From UBA1163 sp049513055 (GTDB taxonomy: Bacteria > Desulfobacterota > BSN033 > UBA1163): DNA of 64,000 nt. Shown piece after piece: positions 63,886 to 64,000 of this stretch (the first letter of the stretch is position 1; each line of letters starts with the position of its first letter). Where the stretch lies: positions 5,993 through 69,992 of the forward strand of contig JBEKWN010000026.1 in NCBI GenBank assembly GCA_049513055.1. Direction: 5' to 3'. The position numbers and the translations under genes were made by a program. Under the pieces are notes generated by a model. It ran no database searches, had not been told where the DNA came from, and saw only the letters and a program-made list of their open reading frames with translations.

Positions 63886-64000
63886 GGGCTGTTGCCCAAA
63901 TAGTTCTTGCAAGCATTATACATACCGTATATAAGGATGGCAATACAACTTAATTGGAGTAATGCCATGATGGGACAACAGACAGGAATTCAGCCGAAGA
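63886..64000 (+). mobile_element. Left end of an insertion sequence with start of its transposase
   Basis: After the SDR break at about 63886 comes GGGCTGTTGC, then a clear promoter (TTGCAA 63907-63912, 17 bp, TATAAG 63930-63935) and GGAG seven bases before an ATG at 63967. The frame begins MMGQQTGIQPK and runs off the window. This resembles the N-terminus of IS1182/IS5-like DDE transposases, which start with similar short Gln-rich words. Only 11 codons are visible, so the family is tentative. Confidence 0.6.

Overview
The window looks like a chromosomal segment of an anaerobic Gram-negative bacterium, most likely a member of the Desulfobacterota (former Deltaproteobacteria). The evidence is four periplasmic-binding-protein ABC importers, a dense set of acyl-CoA beta-oxidation enzymes, oxygen-sensitive enzyme families (4-hydroxybutyryl-CoA dehydratase type, U32 type, nickel-pincer LarA type) and many of the palindromic intergenic repeats typical of such genomes. 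No rRNA, tRNA or CRISPR was seen.

Layout. 1-6.8 kb: a U32-family protein running off the left edge, divergent from ABC importer A (livM, livH, binding protein, livG, livF). 7.0-15.8 kb (minus strand): acyl-CoA ligase, SDR, nitronate-monooxygenase-like flavoprotein, SCP2 protein, fused enoyl-CoA hydratase/3-hydroxyacyl-CoA dehydrogenase, second ligase. 16.2-38.0 kb (plus strand, about 22 kb): TetR regulator, 4-hydroxybutyryl-CoA dehydratase homologue, 3-hydroxyacyl-CoA dehydrogenase, acyl-CoA dehydrogenase, thiolase, SDR, near-duplicate thiolase, second FadB-like fusion, importer B with a ligase gene inside it, another ligase and a two-subunit CoA-transferase. 38.3-43.2 kb (minus): importer C. 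43.7-45.5 kb: a broken dienoyl-CoA-reductase-type flavoprotein. 46-53 kb (minus): a TetR, metallo-hydrolase, fadN, fadA, fadE-like operon. 53.2-63.1 kb (minus): thiolase, LarA-family enzyme, importer D with tandem binding proteins, 3-hydroxyisobutyrate-dehydrogenase-like gene. 63.3-64 kb: an SDR whose 5' end is cut off by the left end of an insertion sequence.

Together the genes describe uptake, CoA activation and oxidation of carboxylic acids: four high-affinity importers, four AMP-forming ligases plus a CoA-transferase, two acyl-CoA dehydrogenases, three fused hydratase/dehydrogenases and one stand-alone dehydrogenase, and four thiolases. The importers belong to the branched-chain amino acid (HAAT) family, but their setting suggests that they carry aromatic, alicyclic or fatty acids. 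The substrates cannot be read from the sequence.

The region is also being remodelled. There are duplicated thiolase, dehydrogenase and binding-protein genes and a vestigial third binding protein. Two genes have internal deletions at short repeats, and one gene is truncated by an insertion sequence. A repeat family of about 100 bp with 14-bp terminal inverted repeats occurs four times, three of them directly after a stop codon or gene end.
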